38,990 nt of DNA from Gammaproteobacteria bacterium (GTDB lineage: Bacteria; Pseudomonadota; Gammaproteobacteria; Steroidobacterales; Steroidobacteraceae), in contig PLIX01000243.1 in NCBI GenBank assembly GCA_003140135.1, positions 1 through 38,990 of the forward strand. The letters run 5' to 3'. Position numbers and translations under genes: made by a program. Numbering within the stretch: the first letter of the stretch is position 1; every line of letters starts with the position of its first letter. Of this stretch, positions 19,945 through 29,818 are shown one piece after another. The notes under the pieces are model-generated. The model saw only the letters and a list, made by a program, of their open reading frames with translations. It was not told the origin of the DNA and ran no database searches.

Positions 19945-21375
19945 TCAACGTGCGAGGCTCGCCAGTCGCTCATCACTCGTCGGTTGGGCGACTCCGCCCA
20001 GTGCTTTGTAGATGGCGACCACCGCCACGTTGACTCCGGTCTCGGCCTGCGCGACCGCGTCCTCCGCATCGAGCTGAGTCCGCTGCGCATCGAGGAGCAC
20101 CAGGAAATCCGCCACGCCTTCGCGGTATTGGATGTCGGCAAGTTCCGCGGCGCGGCGAGAAGCTTGCGCCTGCGCGCTCAAGCTCTTGAGTTGCGCCTGA
20201 CGCTTGCTGTAGGTGCGAAAGCTGTTCTCGGTGTCCTCGAGTGCCATGAGCACCACTTTTTCGTAGTTCGCGGCGGCAACATCGGACTGTGCTTCGCTGG
20301 CGCGCAGGCGCGCGCGCACGGATCCTAAGTCAAACGCCGCCCAAGTCACCGTCGGCGCGACCGACCAGGCGCGCGCGTCGTTGGGCAGCGTCGTGTTAAA
20401 CAGCCGTCCGATGTCCCCGGATAGGAAGCCAACGAACCCCGTAACGTTCACGCGTGGAAAGAGGTCAGCGGTCGCAATGCCCACCCGTGCCGTGGCACTC
20501 GCAAGTTGCCGTTCTGCAATCCGCACGTCTGGTCGGCGCCGCAGCAGTTGAGTGGTATCGCCGATAGGCAGCGCCTTCGCATAGGTTTGCACGGGCTGCG
20601 CCTTGAGCTCCTCATCCAGCATTCCGGGACGCACACCCAGAAGAACGGCAAGGCGGTAGTCGCTTTGGCTTTCGGCCGCCTCAAGCGGCGGGATTGTCGC
20701 TTCAGTAGCATCGAGTCGCGCATGGCTGCGTTGCACGTCGAGCTCTGCCCCGCGACCCGTCTCGTCCAAAAGCTTAGTAAGCTCGAGTGTCTGCTGTTCG
20801 CTCGCGAGATTCGCGCGGGCAACCTCCAAGCGTCTCTGCGTGCCGCGAAGCTCGAAGTAGTTTCTCGCCACCTCGGCCGCTACCGTTACTTCGGCATCGC
20901 GAAAACTGGCGCGCTCGGCGCCGAGGTCGGCGCGTGCGGCCTCTACGGATCTGCGCACGTGGCCGAAGAGATCAATTTCCCAGCTCGCATCAATTCCGAG
21001 GCTGTCGCTTTCAGCGGTGATACGGCTCAAACCAAAGCCAGGCTCCTGCTCGACACTTTTGGCATAGCCGGATTCAAGGGTCGCATGCGGCGCGTAGTCA
21101 TAGTTGCGCTCGACAAAGACGGCGCGGGCGGCGCGTACGCGGTCAAACGCCATCCGGAGGTCGAGATTCGCCGCGAGCGCCCGATGCACAAGGCTATCGA
21201 GCTCCGCGTCCTCGAACTCCTGCCACCACGAGGCTTCGGGGTCCTGAGCGACAAAGTCGGCAGCCGTGGCGTTGTGGACAACTGCCGGAGCAGGATCGAC
21301 TGCGTGATAGTTTGGGCCGACCGCACAGGCCGCGAGCAGCAGCAGGGCGAGAACTGTGCCGATGTGTTTGTTCAT
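19945..21375 (-). CDS. RND efflux outer-membrane lipoprotein (OprN/NodT type)
   Basis: LLLAACAVGPNYHAV lipobox; DASWEIDLFGHVRRSVEAARAD; RRRPDVRIAERQLASATARVGIATADLFPRVNVTGFVG. Confidence 0.95.
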   Translation of the reverse strand: MNKHIGTVLALLLLAACAVGPNYHAVDPAPAVVHNATAADFVAQDPEASWWQEFEDAELDSLVHRALAANLDLRMAFDRVRAARAVFVERNYDYAPHATLESGYAKSVEQEPGFGLSRITAESDSLGIDASWEIDLFGHVRRSVEAARADLGAERASFRDAEVTVAAEVARNYFELRGTQRRLEVARANLASEQQTLELTKLLDETGRGAELDVQRSHARLDATEATIPPLEAAESQSDYRLAVLLGVRPGMLDEELKAQPVQTYAKALPIGDTTQLLRRRPDVRIAERQLASATARVGIATADLFPRVNVTGFVGFLSGDIGRLFNTTLPNDARAWSVAPTVTWAAFDLGSVRARLRASEAQSDVAAANYEKVVLMALEDTENSFRTYSKRQAQLKSLSAQAQASRRAAELADIQYREGVADFLVLLDAQRTQLDAEDAVAQAETGVNVAVVAIYKALGGVAQPTSDERLASLAR

Positions 21376-21439
21376 GTCACGTCCTGGAAACCGTTCGCAA
21401 TGGTCGGTGATCGCCCGTAACCCGGGTCAGTGCCTGCGC

Positions 21440-24400
21440 CTACGCCACGCCGTCGCTTGATGCGGCGTGGTGCAGCAGCACGGGCGTCGCACTATCGATG
21501 GGGGCTAACCTTCGACGCGTGAGCTTGCGTGCAACGACGTAAAAGAGCGGTGTCAAGAGCAATCCAAATACCGTGACGCCGATCATCCCGGAGAACACGG
21601 TCACACCCATCGCGTGGCGCATCTCTGCGCCCGCGCCGGTCGAGATCACGAGCGGCACGACGCCCATGATGAATGCGAGCGAGGTCATGAGGATGGGCCG
21701 CAGGCGCAATCTCGCCGCATCGAGCGCCGCGCGCACGGGACTTGCGCCCTCGAACTCACGGTCGCGCGCGAACTCTACGATCAGGATTGCGTTCTTGCTT
21801 GCGAGTCCCACAAGAACGATGAGGCTGATCTGCGTGAAGATGTTGTTGTCACCGTGCGAGAGCGTCACGCCCGTGATCGCCGAGAGCAGCACCATCGGCA
21901 TGATGAGGATGACCGCGAGTGGCAGGCTCAGGCTCTCGTATTGGGCGGCGAGCACGAGGAACACGAGGAGGACCACGAGCGGGAAGATGAGCACCGCCGT
22001 GTTGCCGGCGATGATCTGCTGGTAGGTGAGCTCAGTCCACTCGAAGCTCATGCCGTTTGGCAGTTCCTGCCGGGCGAGCTTCTCCATCGCCGCCTGCGCT
22101 TGGCCTGAGCTGTAGCCCACCGCCGGTCCACCGTTGATTTCGGCGGTCGGGTAGGAGTTGTAGTGCATGACGCGATCAGGACCTGCGGAGTGCTTGACCG
22201 TCACAAAAGAGCCAAGCGGAATCATGTCGCCCGCGCCGTTGCGCGTCTTGAGTCCGACGATGTCCTTCTCCTGCAGGCGAAACCGCGGCTCGGCCTGCGC
22301 CGTCACGGAGTAGGTACGGCCGAAGGCATTGAAATCATTAACGTACAGCGAGCCTAAGTAGACCTGCATGGTGTCGAATAGATCCTGCACCGAGACACCC
22401 TGCGATTTCGCCTTCTCGCGGTCCACGTCTGCATCTACCTCCGGCACGTTTACCTGAAAGCTCGAGAAGAGGCCCTGCAACTGCGGCGTCTGGTTGCCTT
22501 TATTGATCAGGTTCTGCGTCTGCTTGTAGAGCTCCTCGAAGCCGAGGCCCCCGCGATCCTCGACCTGCATCCGAAAGCCGCCGATGGTGCCTAAACCCAT
22601 CACGGGCGGCGGGGGGAATACGGCGATGAAGGCGTCCTGGATCTTCCCGTACTTTTGATTCAGCGCCATTGCAATCGCGCCGGCGGCCAAGTCCTTGGAC
22701 TTGCGCTCCTCGAACGGCTTGAGCGTCACGAACACGATTCCCGAACTCGGGCTGTTGGTGAAACCGTTGATGCTAAGACCCGGAAAAGCGACCGCGCTCT
22801 CGACTCCCGGCGACTTCAGAGCGACATCGCCCATGCGCCGAATTACGGCTTCCGTTCGGTCGAGCGTCGCGGCATCCGGAAGCTGTGCGAACGCCACGAG
22901 ATACTGCTTGTCCTGCTGCGGCACGAAGCCTGTCGGGGTCGTCGCGAAGCCGAGATACGTGAGGCCGATGAGCCCTGCATAAACAAAGAATGCGATGCCG
23001 CCTGCGCGGATCACATGGGCGACATTGCGCACATAGCGTTCCGAAAAGCGCCCGAAGAAGTGGTTGAAGGGTCGGAAGATCCCGCCCAGTGCCGCGTTAA
23101 GAACCCGCGTCAGGCGATCCGGAGCCGTGCCGTGCTCCTTGAGTAAGAGCGCGGCGAGCGCCGGCGAAAGAGTCAGGGAGTTGAATGCCGAGATAACGGT
23201 GCTGATCGCGATGGTGAGCGCGAACTGTTTATAGAACTGGCCGCTCAAGCCACTGATGAAAGCCGTCGGCACGAACACGGCGCACAGTACCAGCGCAGTC
23301 GCGATGATAGGGCCCGTGACCTCGCGCATCGCCTGCCGTGTGGCAGCGATGGGTTTCAAGCCGTTAGCGATGTTGCGCTCGACGTTTTCAACAACGACGA
23401 TGGCGTCGTCCACCACGATGCCGATCGCCAGCACGAGGCCGAATAAGGAGAGCGCATTCAGGGAAAACCCGAATAGATGCATGACCGCGAAGGTGCCGAT
23501 CAGCGACACGGGTACGGCGATCAGCGGAATGACGGACGCGCGCCATGTCTGCAGGAACAGGATCACGACCACAACCACGAGCAGGATCGCCTCAAGCAGC
23601 GTGTGCACCACTGCATGGATCGAGCCGCGTACAAATACCGTGGGATCGTAGACGATCTGGTAATCGACCCCTTCAGGGAATTCCTTCTTCAGTTCCAGCA
23701 TCTTGGCCCGGACATGCTCGGAGATAGCAATCGCGTTGCTGCCTGGGCGCTGGAAGATGGGGATAGCAGCGGCGGCCTTGTTGTCGAGGAGTGCTCGCAG
23801 CGCATACGTGTCGGCACCGAGCTCGACTCGAGCAACGTCCTTCAAGCGCGTGACCTGGCCGCTGACGCCGGTCTTGATGACAATGTTACGGAAGTCGTCC
23901 GTACTCGTGAGGCGCCCCTTGGTGTTGATCGCCACCTGAAAGTCGGTGGCATTCGGCAGTGGCGGGGCACCGAGCTGTCCGGCTGCCACCTGCACGTTCT
24001 GCTCACGGATGGCTTTTACGACGTCATCTGCAGTTAGGTTACGACTGGCAATCTTTTCGGGATCGAGCCACACGCGCATCGAGTACTGGCCAGCGCCAAA
24101 AACCTGTACGTCACCCACGCCATCGAGGCGCGCAAGCTCGTCCTTGACACGCAGCAGCGCGTAGTTGGAGAGGTAGAGGGTGTCGTAGCGGTTGTCCGGA
24201 GAAACAAGATGCACGACCATCGTGAGGTCGGGCGAGGCCTTGTTGGTTATCACGCCCAGGCGCTGCACGACGTCCGGCAACTTGGGTAACGCCTGCGCCA
24301 CACGGTTCTGTACTTGGACCTGGGCCTTATCGATGTCAGTGCTCAACGCGAAGGTGATCGTGAGCGTCATCACGCCATCGGCCGTCGCCTGCGACGACTG

Positions 24401-24637
24401 ATACATCATGCCTTCGACGCCGTTTATCGATTGCTCGAGCGGGCTCGCCACGGTATCGGCGATCACCTTTGGATTCGCGCCCGGGTAGCTCGCTTTCACC
24501 ACCACGGTCGGCGGCACCACTTCCGGGTACTCGCTGATGGGCAGCAAGGGCAGGGCGATGAGGCCCGCCAGCAGGATGAGTGCTGAGAGCACGCCGGCGA
24601 AGATCGGGCGGCTAATAAAAAACTCGGAGAATCTCAT
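21440..24637 (-). CDS. RND efflux permease (MexF/AcrB-like, HAE1)
   Basis: MRFSEFFISRPIFAGVLSALILLAGLIALPLLPISEYPEVVPPTVVVKASYPGANPKVIADTVASPLEQSINGVEGMMY...; GIVVDDAIVVVENVERN. Likely ATG 24637, not the extended ORF start. Confidence 0.97.
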   Translation of the reverse strand: MRFSEFFISRPIFAGVLSALILLAGLIALPLLPISEYPEVVPPTVVVKASYPGANPKVIADTVASPLEQSINGVEGMMYQSSQATADGVMTLTITFALSTDIDKAQVQVQNRVAQALPKLPDVVQRLGVITNKASPDLTMVVHLVSPDNRYDTLYLSNYALLRVKDELARLDGVGDVQVFGAGQYSMRVWLDPEKIASRNLTADDVVKAIREQNVQVAAGQLGAPPLPNATDFQVAINTKGRLTSTDDFRNIVIKTGVSGQVTRLKDVARVELGADTYALRALLDNKAAAAIPIFQRPGSNAIAISEHVRAKMLELKKEFPEGVDYQIVYDPTVFVRGSIHAVVHTLLEAILLVVVVVILFLQTWRASVIPLIAVPVSLIGTFAVMHLFGFSLNALSLFGLVLAIGIVVDDAIVVVENVERNIANGLKPIAATRQAMREVTGPIIATALVLCAVFVPTAFISGLSGQFYKQFALTIAISTVISAFNSLTLSPALAALLLKEHGTAPDRLTRVLNAALGGIFRPFNHFFGRFSERYVRNVAHVIRAGGIAFFVYAGLIGLTYLGFATTPTGFVPQQDKQYLVAFAQLPDAATLDRTEAVIRRMGDVALKSPGVESAVAFPGLSINGFTNSPSSGIVFVTLKPFEERKSKDLAAGAIAMALNQKYGKIQDAFIAVFPPPPVMGLGTIGGFRMQVEDRGGLGFEELYKQTQNLINKGNQTPQLQGLFSSFQVNVPEVDADVDREKAKSQGVSVQDLFDTMQVYLGSLYVNDFNAFGRTYSVTAQAEPRFRLQEKDIVGLKTRNGAGDMIPLGSFVTVKHSAGPDRVMHYNSYPTAEINGGPAVGYSSGQAQAAMEKLARQELPNGMSFEWTELTYQQIIAGNTAVLIFPLVVLLVFLVLAAQYESLSLPLAVILIMPMVLLSAITGVTLSHGDNNIFTQISLIVLVGLASKNAILIVEFARDREFEGASPVRAALDAARLRLRPILMTSLAFIMGVVPLVISTGAGAEMRHAMGVTVFSGMIGVTVFGLLLTPLFYVVARKLTRRRLAPIDSATPVLLHHAASSDGVA

Positions 24638-24657
24638 GACAAATCCTTCGCGGGTTT

Positions 24658-25911
24658 TCAGCGCGGCGGGGTGATGACGGCGGCGAACCCAATCGCTGCC
24701 TTTGGATCGGCCGCATGCGGCTGCGCCACGACTTGGGCAAGGCCGGTTGCGTTGCTGGCCATGGCGACCCGCGTGGGGGCGACCGTTTGGCAGGGCCGGA
24801 CATGCTGCAGCCCATTGACGACAATGATCTCGCCCGGGGTAAGACACTGACGTACAACGCGGAGACCATTGATTTCGGGCCCCAACTCAACGAGTCGGTA
24901 CTCGATCCGGTTGTCGCCCGCGAGGGTCAATACAAACTGCTTGGATAGATCGGTCCCCACCGCGCGGTCCTCGATCAGTATGCTGTCGCGATCCTCGCCG
25001 CCGACCAGGCGCACGCGGGCGAACAGGCCAGGCGTATAGCGACCGTCCGGGTTCGCAAGGGAGGCCCGGGCACGAATGGTGCCCGTGGCCGGATCGACCT
25101 GATTGTCAACGAAATCCAGCCGCCCCGCGTGCGGATAGCCCTCCTCGTCCACGAGTCCGATATAGACGCCGGCAGCATCGTCGCCCCCGTGTGCGTCCCG
25201 CTTTGCCTTCGCAAAGCTCAGGTAAGTGTGCTCGTCGGCATCAAAATAGACGTAGACCGGGTCGTCCGAGACCAATGTCGTGAGAAGACTCGCGTTGGTC
25301 ACAAGGTTGCCCGCAGTGATGATGGCCCGCGACACATGGCCGTCGATCGGGGCGCGCACTTCGGTGAACTCCCGGTTGAGGCGCGCCTCGCGCAACGATG
25401 CATCGAGGGATCCGAGCCCCCCCTGTGCGGAAGCCTCGGCTGCCACGAGACGCTCGTACTCCTCGCGTGAGATTGCATGCGCGCTGATGAGGCGTTCGGC
25501 GCGGGCGCGGTTTGCTTTGGCGAGCTCGAAATCGGAGACGCTGCGACTGCGCTCAGCAATTAAGCGGTCGACCTCGGCCTGAAAAGGTCGTGGGTCGATC
25601 TGGAAGAGAAGTTGGCCTTTCTTTACGCGCGTGCCATCTTCAAAGGCGACGCGGTCAATATAGCCGCTGACGCGCGGGCGAATCTCGACCGTATTTACCG
25701 CCTGAAGGCGCCCGGTGAACTCCTGCCATTCGCGCAGCGGCTGGTGAATCACCTGAGCGACCGTAACCTCAGGCAGGGGTGCGCCGGCGGCGACGGGTGG
25801 CTTTGTTTTCGTCTGCCCGAGAGTGGCAAACAGCACGAATGCCGCGAGCGCGGCGCCGCCTATTGCGAGCAGTGCACGGCCGTTGTGAACTGCGAGAATC
25901 CTGTGAGGCAT
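24658..25911 (-). CDS. RND efflux periplasmic adaptor (MexE-like)
   Basis: EVTVAQVIHQPLREWQEFTGRLQAVNTVEIRPRVSGYIDRVAFEDGTRVKKGQLLFQIDPRPFQAEVDR; 20-nt gap to the permease start. Confidence 0.95.
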   Translation of the reverse strand: MPHRILAVHNGRALLAIGGAALAAFVLFATLGQTKTKPPVAAGAPLPEVTVAQVIHQPLREWQEFTGRLQAVNTVEIRPRVSGYIDRVAFEDGTRVKKGQLLFQIDPRPFQAEVDRLIAERSRSVSDFELAKANRARAERLISAHAISREEYERLVAAEASAQGGLGSLDASLREARLNREFTEVRAPIDGHVSRAIITAGNLVTNASLLTTLVSDDPVYVYFDADEHTYLSFAKAKRDAHGGDDAAGVYIGLVDEEGYPHAGRLDFVDNQVDPATGTIRARASLANPDGRYTPGLFARVRLVGGEDRDSILIEDRAVGTDLSKQFVLTLAGDNRIEYRLVELGPEINGLRVVRQCLTPGEIIVVNGLQHVRPCQTVAPTRVAMASNATGLAQVVAQPHAADPKAAIGFAAVITPPR

Positions 25912-26036
25912 GGACGACTCCAATCGAGACCTTTGTAGAAGCGACGCCGGATCTACCGGCCCCCGTCGACTGACTTGTCCGGTTGCCAGGTTCCGGACTT
26001 GACTTACGGCCGTAACAATCCGATGCTATGTGCCGT

Positions 26037-26089
26037 GTGTTACCGGTCAGTCACGTGAGAGGATGATATGTTAGTGACCGGTCAGTAAC
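26037..26089. promoter_or_regulatory. two TetR-type operator-like sites in the divergent intergenic region
   Basis: TTAGTGACCGGTCAGTAAC (26071-26089) is an imperfect palindrome centred on ACCGGT; GTGTTACCGGTCAGTCACGTG (26037-26057) shares ACCGGTCAGTMACGTG with it. Confidence 0.75.
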
Positions 26090-26108
26090 GTGTCAAGTAG
26101 GGTTCGGT

Positions 26109-26735
26109 ATGAATCGATCTAGGACAAGGCAAGCGGCTGAAAAGAAGACACTTGTGCGTCCGCCAACGAAGGACAGAGTGCGGGATCGCATCATGCGAAC
26201 CGCCTCGAAGCTGTTTTACTGCCGGGGCATCCATGCGGTTGGCGTTGACGCCATCGCCTCGGAGGCCGGCACCAACAAGATGAGCTTCTACCGCAACTTC
26301 GGCTCCAAGGGTGAGCTCGTGGCGGAGTACTTGCGCGAGGCAGAGGCCGAAGCGTGGGAATGGTGGGACAAGATGGTCGCAGAGCATGCAGGGGATCCGC
26401 GGGCGCAGGTCGAGGCGCTCTTTGGCCTGCTGGTTGAAAAAACCTGCACGGCGGAATCGCGCGGGTGCGCCCTTGCCAATGCCGCCGTGGAAATCACCGA
26501 CTCAGAGCATCCGGCCCGGCCCATCATTGAGAAGTACAAGGCCGAGATGCGCCGGCGCTTCAGGAGCCTCGCGCGTGAGATGCGCGCGCGCGACCCCGAC
26601 GCCCTTGGCGACTCGCTAATGCTGCTATGGGAAGGCAGTTACCTGAGTCGCCTGACGTCTGATAGTCAGCACGGCCCGGCGGAGAATGCTGTGAAGGGAG
26701 CGCAGAACCTAATAGCAGGAATGACTCAACCGTAA
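26109..26735 (+). CDS. TetR/AcrR-family transcriptional regulator
   Basis: RDRIMRTASKLFYCRGIHAVGVDAIASEAGTNKMSFYRNFGSKGELVAEYL N-terminal HTH; divergent from the RND operon. Confidence 0.95.
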   Translation: MNRSRTRQAAEKKTLVRPPTKDRVRDRIMRTASKLFYCRGIHAVGVDAIASEAGTNKMSFYRNFGSKGELVAEYLREAEAEAWEWWDKMVAEHAGDPRAQVEALFGLLVEKTCTAESRGCALANAAVEITDSEHPARPIIEKYKAEMRRRFRSLAREMRARDPDALGDSLMLLWEGSYLSRLTSDSQHGPAENAVKGAQNLIAGMTQP

Positions 26736-26905
26736 AACTATGCGGGGCTGTAGGTAACGAGGTTCATCAGTACGGCCCAAGCGTCGCTACCGAAGCGCAT
26801 GCAATCGCGTCGGCGGCCTTCCCTGCCCATCATTGACACGGATTCCCCCGGTGACTACCAAGTCAATGGCAGTGGGTTGACCCCACTGATCAGTGCTTCC
26901 GGTTC

Positions 26906-27130
26906 TCACGCGGTTTCCCCTTGTGCAAACCGCGGCGCACGTACGCGGGCCGTCGAGAGTTCGACCGCCTCGCAGAACACGGGCGTGACGTAAAGCGTCA
27001 CCAGCTGGGAGAACACCAGCCCTCCCACTATGGCAACGCCCAGCGGGGCGGCGTGCCTCGGCGCCCATGCCAAATGACAATGCAATCGGCAGGGTGCCAA
27101 TAACCGCCGCTACGGTCGGCGCGGGCAGCG
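26906..27130 (-). pseudogene. C-terminal remnant of an RND permease (MdtB/MdtC-like)
   Basis: APTVAAVIGTLPIALSFGMGAEARR in one frame continues as PLGVAIVGGLVFSQLVTLYVTPVFCEAVELSTARVRAPRFAQGETA* in another; break at GGGG 27045-27048. Confidence 0.75.
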
Positions 27131-27288
27131 TTCTGGCTATCGTCGGCAGATCGTCCACGGTGTGGGGGCGAACCGCAAATTACTGCAGGAGAACCGCTTT
27201 CGAAGGCCTTAGCCTGGCGTAGCTTGCCGCGCATAGCTTTTCCCTGAGTAAGCCGGGAGCCAACGTGCAGCTCCAAGAACCCTCAGCG

Positions 27289-28146
27289 TCAAGAGCTGAG
27301 AAAGCCTCGGACCAATTCGGCGATCTCATCTGCAGCCGTGTCCAACGCGAAATGACCGGCGTCGAGGACGTGAACTTGAGCGTTCGGCACATCACGGCGG
27401 TACGCTTCCGGCTCCGAGAGGTCGAACGATGGGTCGTGCTTACCCCATATCACCTGCAGGCGCGGCCGCTTCTCCGTCATCCAAGCCTGCCACGTGGAGT
27501 ACACGTCGACGTTGGTGCGGTAGTCGTAGAAGAGGTCGCTTTGAATGTCGGCCTGGCCCGGTTGGCTAAGAAACGCAAACTCATCGGTCCAGAGATCCGG
27601 GTCGTAGCGTTCGACCTTGGGATCGTTCCCTACATGACGCGTCCGTGTCGTTGCTAGCGACGGCAGATTGGTTCGCAACGTACTTTCGTTGGTGGCACGG
27701 TCGGCCCAAAACGCCCGGCGCGGCTTCCAAATCGCCCCCAGGCCTTCGTTGTGCGCGACAGCATTCTGTACGATGAGACCCTCGATCCGCTCCGGATGGG
27801 CCAAGGCCATGCGAAATCCCACAGGGCCGCCGTAATCCTGCATACAAAGCGTGTAGCGCGAGAGCCCAAGCGCTTCGGTGAAGCGATTGATGATCTCGGC
27901 AAGATGATCGAACGTATACGCGAACTTCTGCGGGTCCGGCCAGTCGCTGTGTCCGAAGCCCGGATAGTCGGGCGCGACAAGGTGGCAGTGGTCGGAAAGC
28001 CGAGCGAAGAGAGGCTCGAACATTCGCGATGAAGAGGCGAGTCCGTGCAGGAGGACAAGCGTCGGTGCGTCTCGCGCGCCTGCCTCTCGATAAAAGATGG
28101 TCAGCCCATCTATCTGCGCGGTTCGATAGAAAGTTGGATGCCCCAC
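27289..28146 (-). CDS. alpha/beta hydrolase (haloalkane dehalogenase / epoxide hydrolase-like)
   Basis: LVLLHGLASSSRMF (oxyanion HG), MQDYGGPVGF (Asp nucleophile elbow), VIWGKHDPSF, DAGHFALD. Confidence 0.92.
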   Translation of the reverse strand: MGHPTFYRTAQIDGLTIFYREAGARDAPTLVLLHGLASSSRMFEPLFARLSDHCHLVAPDYPGFGHSDWPDPQKFAYTFDHLAEIINRFTEALGLSRYTLCMQDYGGPVGFRMALAHPERIEGLIVQNAVAHNEGLGAIWKPRRAFWADRATNESTLRTNLPSLATTRTRHVGNDPKVERYDPDLWTDEFAFLSQPGQADIQSDLFYDYRTNVDVYSTWQAWMTEKRPRLQVIWGKHDPSFDLSEPEAYRRDVPNAQVHVLDAGHFALDTAADEIAELVRGFLSS

Positions 28147-28720
28147 GTAACGTTCCTCTCGTTAGTCTCCGCGAGACTGGCAAGTATCAGATCCAACGCG
28201 GCGAACTGAAAGGGTGCATCACTCGCTGGGCAGCTCGGCATAGAGTGAGCCGATACCAGAAATATCATGGCATCGGAAGCCGAGACTGTCGCGTCGCAGG
28301 TGGCGCTCGCAGACAATTGCGATGGTGCGGTATACCACTTTCTCAAGTCGAGTCATGATGGAAAGCTCCTGGGAAGTTTCGCTGCGCATAGCCGATCTTC
28401 AAGTACGCGATTCACAAGACACGTGCCCGATTAAACACGGCGGCTGACGGGAAAGGAATTCCACCATGGTGTTGGTTGATACTTTGGAATCATTCAGTGC
28501 ACGAAGCGGTCGGGTAGAATGACGCACGACAGCTCGATGCCCAGATCAACAGCGGATTCGACAACGCATCAGGTCAATCTGCACCGAAAGCCTGCGGTTC
28601 CATCGTTCAAATTTGCGGTAGAGCGTATGCGAGCAGACAATCTCAAGCGTGTCGCAACAGCCGACTGCGAGAGATCAGCCGCCGTCTCACTCGTTCATCA
28701 AGCACTTGAGGAAATACAGG

Positions 28721-28990
28721 ATGTCTAGTGGAGCGTGTGCCCACCTTGCCGCGATCAAATCGGTGAAGCAACCGAAGCTGCGCGTGTGCGAAGAGTGCAT
28801 AAAGACCGGCGACCAATGGGTGCATCTACGCACTTGTCAGGAATGCGGAATTACGTTGTGCTGCGACAGCTCGCCGAACCGCCACGCCAGTAAGCACGCG
28901 CACGCCAGCAAGCATCCCGTGATCGCGTCGGCAGAAATCGGTGAACGCTGGCTGTACTGCTACCCAGATGGCCAATTGGCGGACTACTGA
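28721..28990 (+). CDS. UBP-type zinc-finger domain protein
   Basis: CAHLAAIKSVKQPKLRVCEECIKTGDQWVHLRTCQECGITLCCDSSPNRHASKHAHASKHPVIASAEIGERWLYCYPDGQLADY; ATG at 28721. Confidence 0.88.
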   Translation: MSSGACAHLAAIKSVKQPKLRVCEECIKTGDQWVHLRTCQECGITLCCDSSPNRHASKHAHASKHPVIASAEIGERWLYCYPDGQLADY

Positions 28991-29302
28991 AGCCGCGTAG
29001 ACGGAAATAGAGGCGCAGGCTATTCTCGCGCCTGGTTTGAGGGCGACATGATCTTTCGACCCCTCGAGCCTCCCCAAATCTGCGCTGCGGTGCACTATTT
29101 CCGATTCTCGCCGACGTCACGGCGAGTTGCTCTTTAGTAATCGCGCTCAAATGTATTCGTCGCGGCAGTCGCAAACTATGTGACCGCTCGGTTCGGCGCA
29201 CCGACATCCAACGTGACGGCCTCGGGTGTCGGGAGACTTCGCCTGCAAGCCTCCAAATAATGTGCAGCGACGCGCGAGATTCCGGTGCAGTCGGAGAGAG
29301 AG

Positions 29303-29461
29303 ATGAAGGGCCTGCTTGCTGACATCATAAGCGCTCATGGTGGCATGGAGCGCTGGGATCACTTTGCGAAGGTGCAGGCGTCCATGGTTAGCGGCGGCGG
29401 CTTTTTCTGTGACGCTAAGTGGAGCGACGGCCGCAAAGTCAACAGCGGAAATGCTCTTTAA
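29303..29461 (+). pseudogene. short N-terminal fragment of a conserved-looking protein (52 aa)
   Basis: RBS gagagagag before ATG; MKGLLADIISAHGGMERWDHFAKVQASMVSGGGFFCDAKWSDGRKVNSGNAL* resembles the N-terminus of larger proteins starting MxxLLxxVIxAHGGLxRWxxxxxVxA...GGGF. Confidence 0.4.
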
Positions 29462-29572
29462 GCATTGATAGAAGTCTGGAGTGTGAATGCACCGCGCGTG
29501 GGCACGATTGGACATCCCAAATGAAACGCATGGGCTCGAGTTTTCGTTATTGCATGCGGCCTTAGCGCCCTA

Positions 29573-29818
29573 TTAGACGGATCGATGGTGCCGCAACAAA
29601 GTGAATAGCCCAATGCACATCCAAACGACGTTGAGAGCGGCCGACGGCACCGCGCCGTTCCACCCACTGTTCACAACAAGACACGCCGCCCCCGATATAT
29701 TGGTGAGCTGATAAAGTGGGGAACGTGCCCGCAGGGTTCCGGCCGAGATCAACCCATACGCGGCCAGAATTAACAGCGCGCCAATCCAGCCAATCACCTC
29801 GATCAACGCTTTCAGCAT
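29573..29818 (-). CDS. small membrane protein, CBU_0592-like family
   Basis: MLKALIEVIGWIGALLILAAYGLISAGTLRARSPLYQLTNISGAACLVVNSGWNGAVPSAALNVVWMCIGLFTLL. Confidence 0.85.
   Translation of the reverse strand: MLKALIEVIGWIGALLILAAYGLISAGTLRARSPLYQLTNISGAACLVVNSGWNGAVPSAALNVVWMCIGLFTLLRHHRSV

Noticed and set aside
20506-21420. 304-aa plus-strand ORF
   Set aside because: Antisense to the OprN/NodT-type gene, whose translation has strong family motifs.
22163-24586. Multiple plus-strand ORFs across the MexF-like gene
   Set aside because: All antisense to a full-length RND permease with strong motifs.
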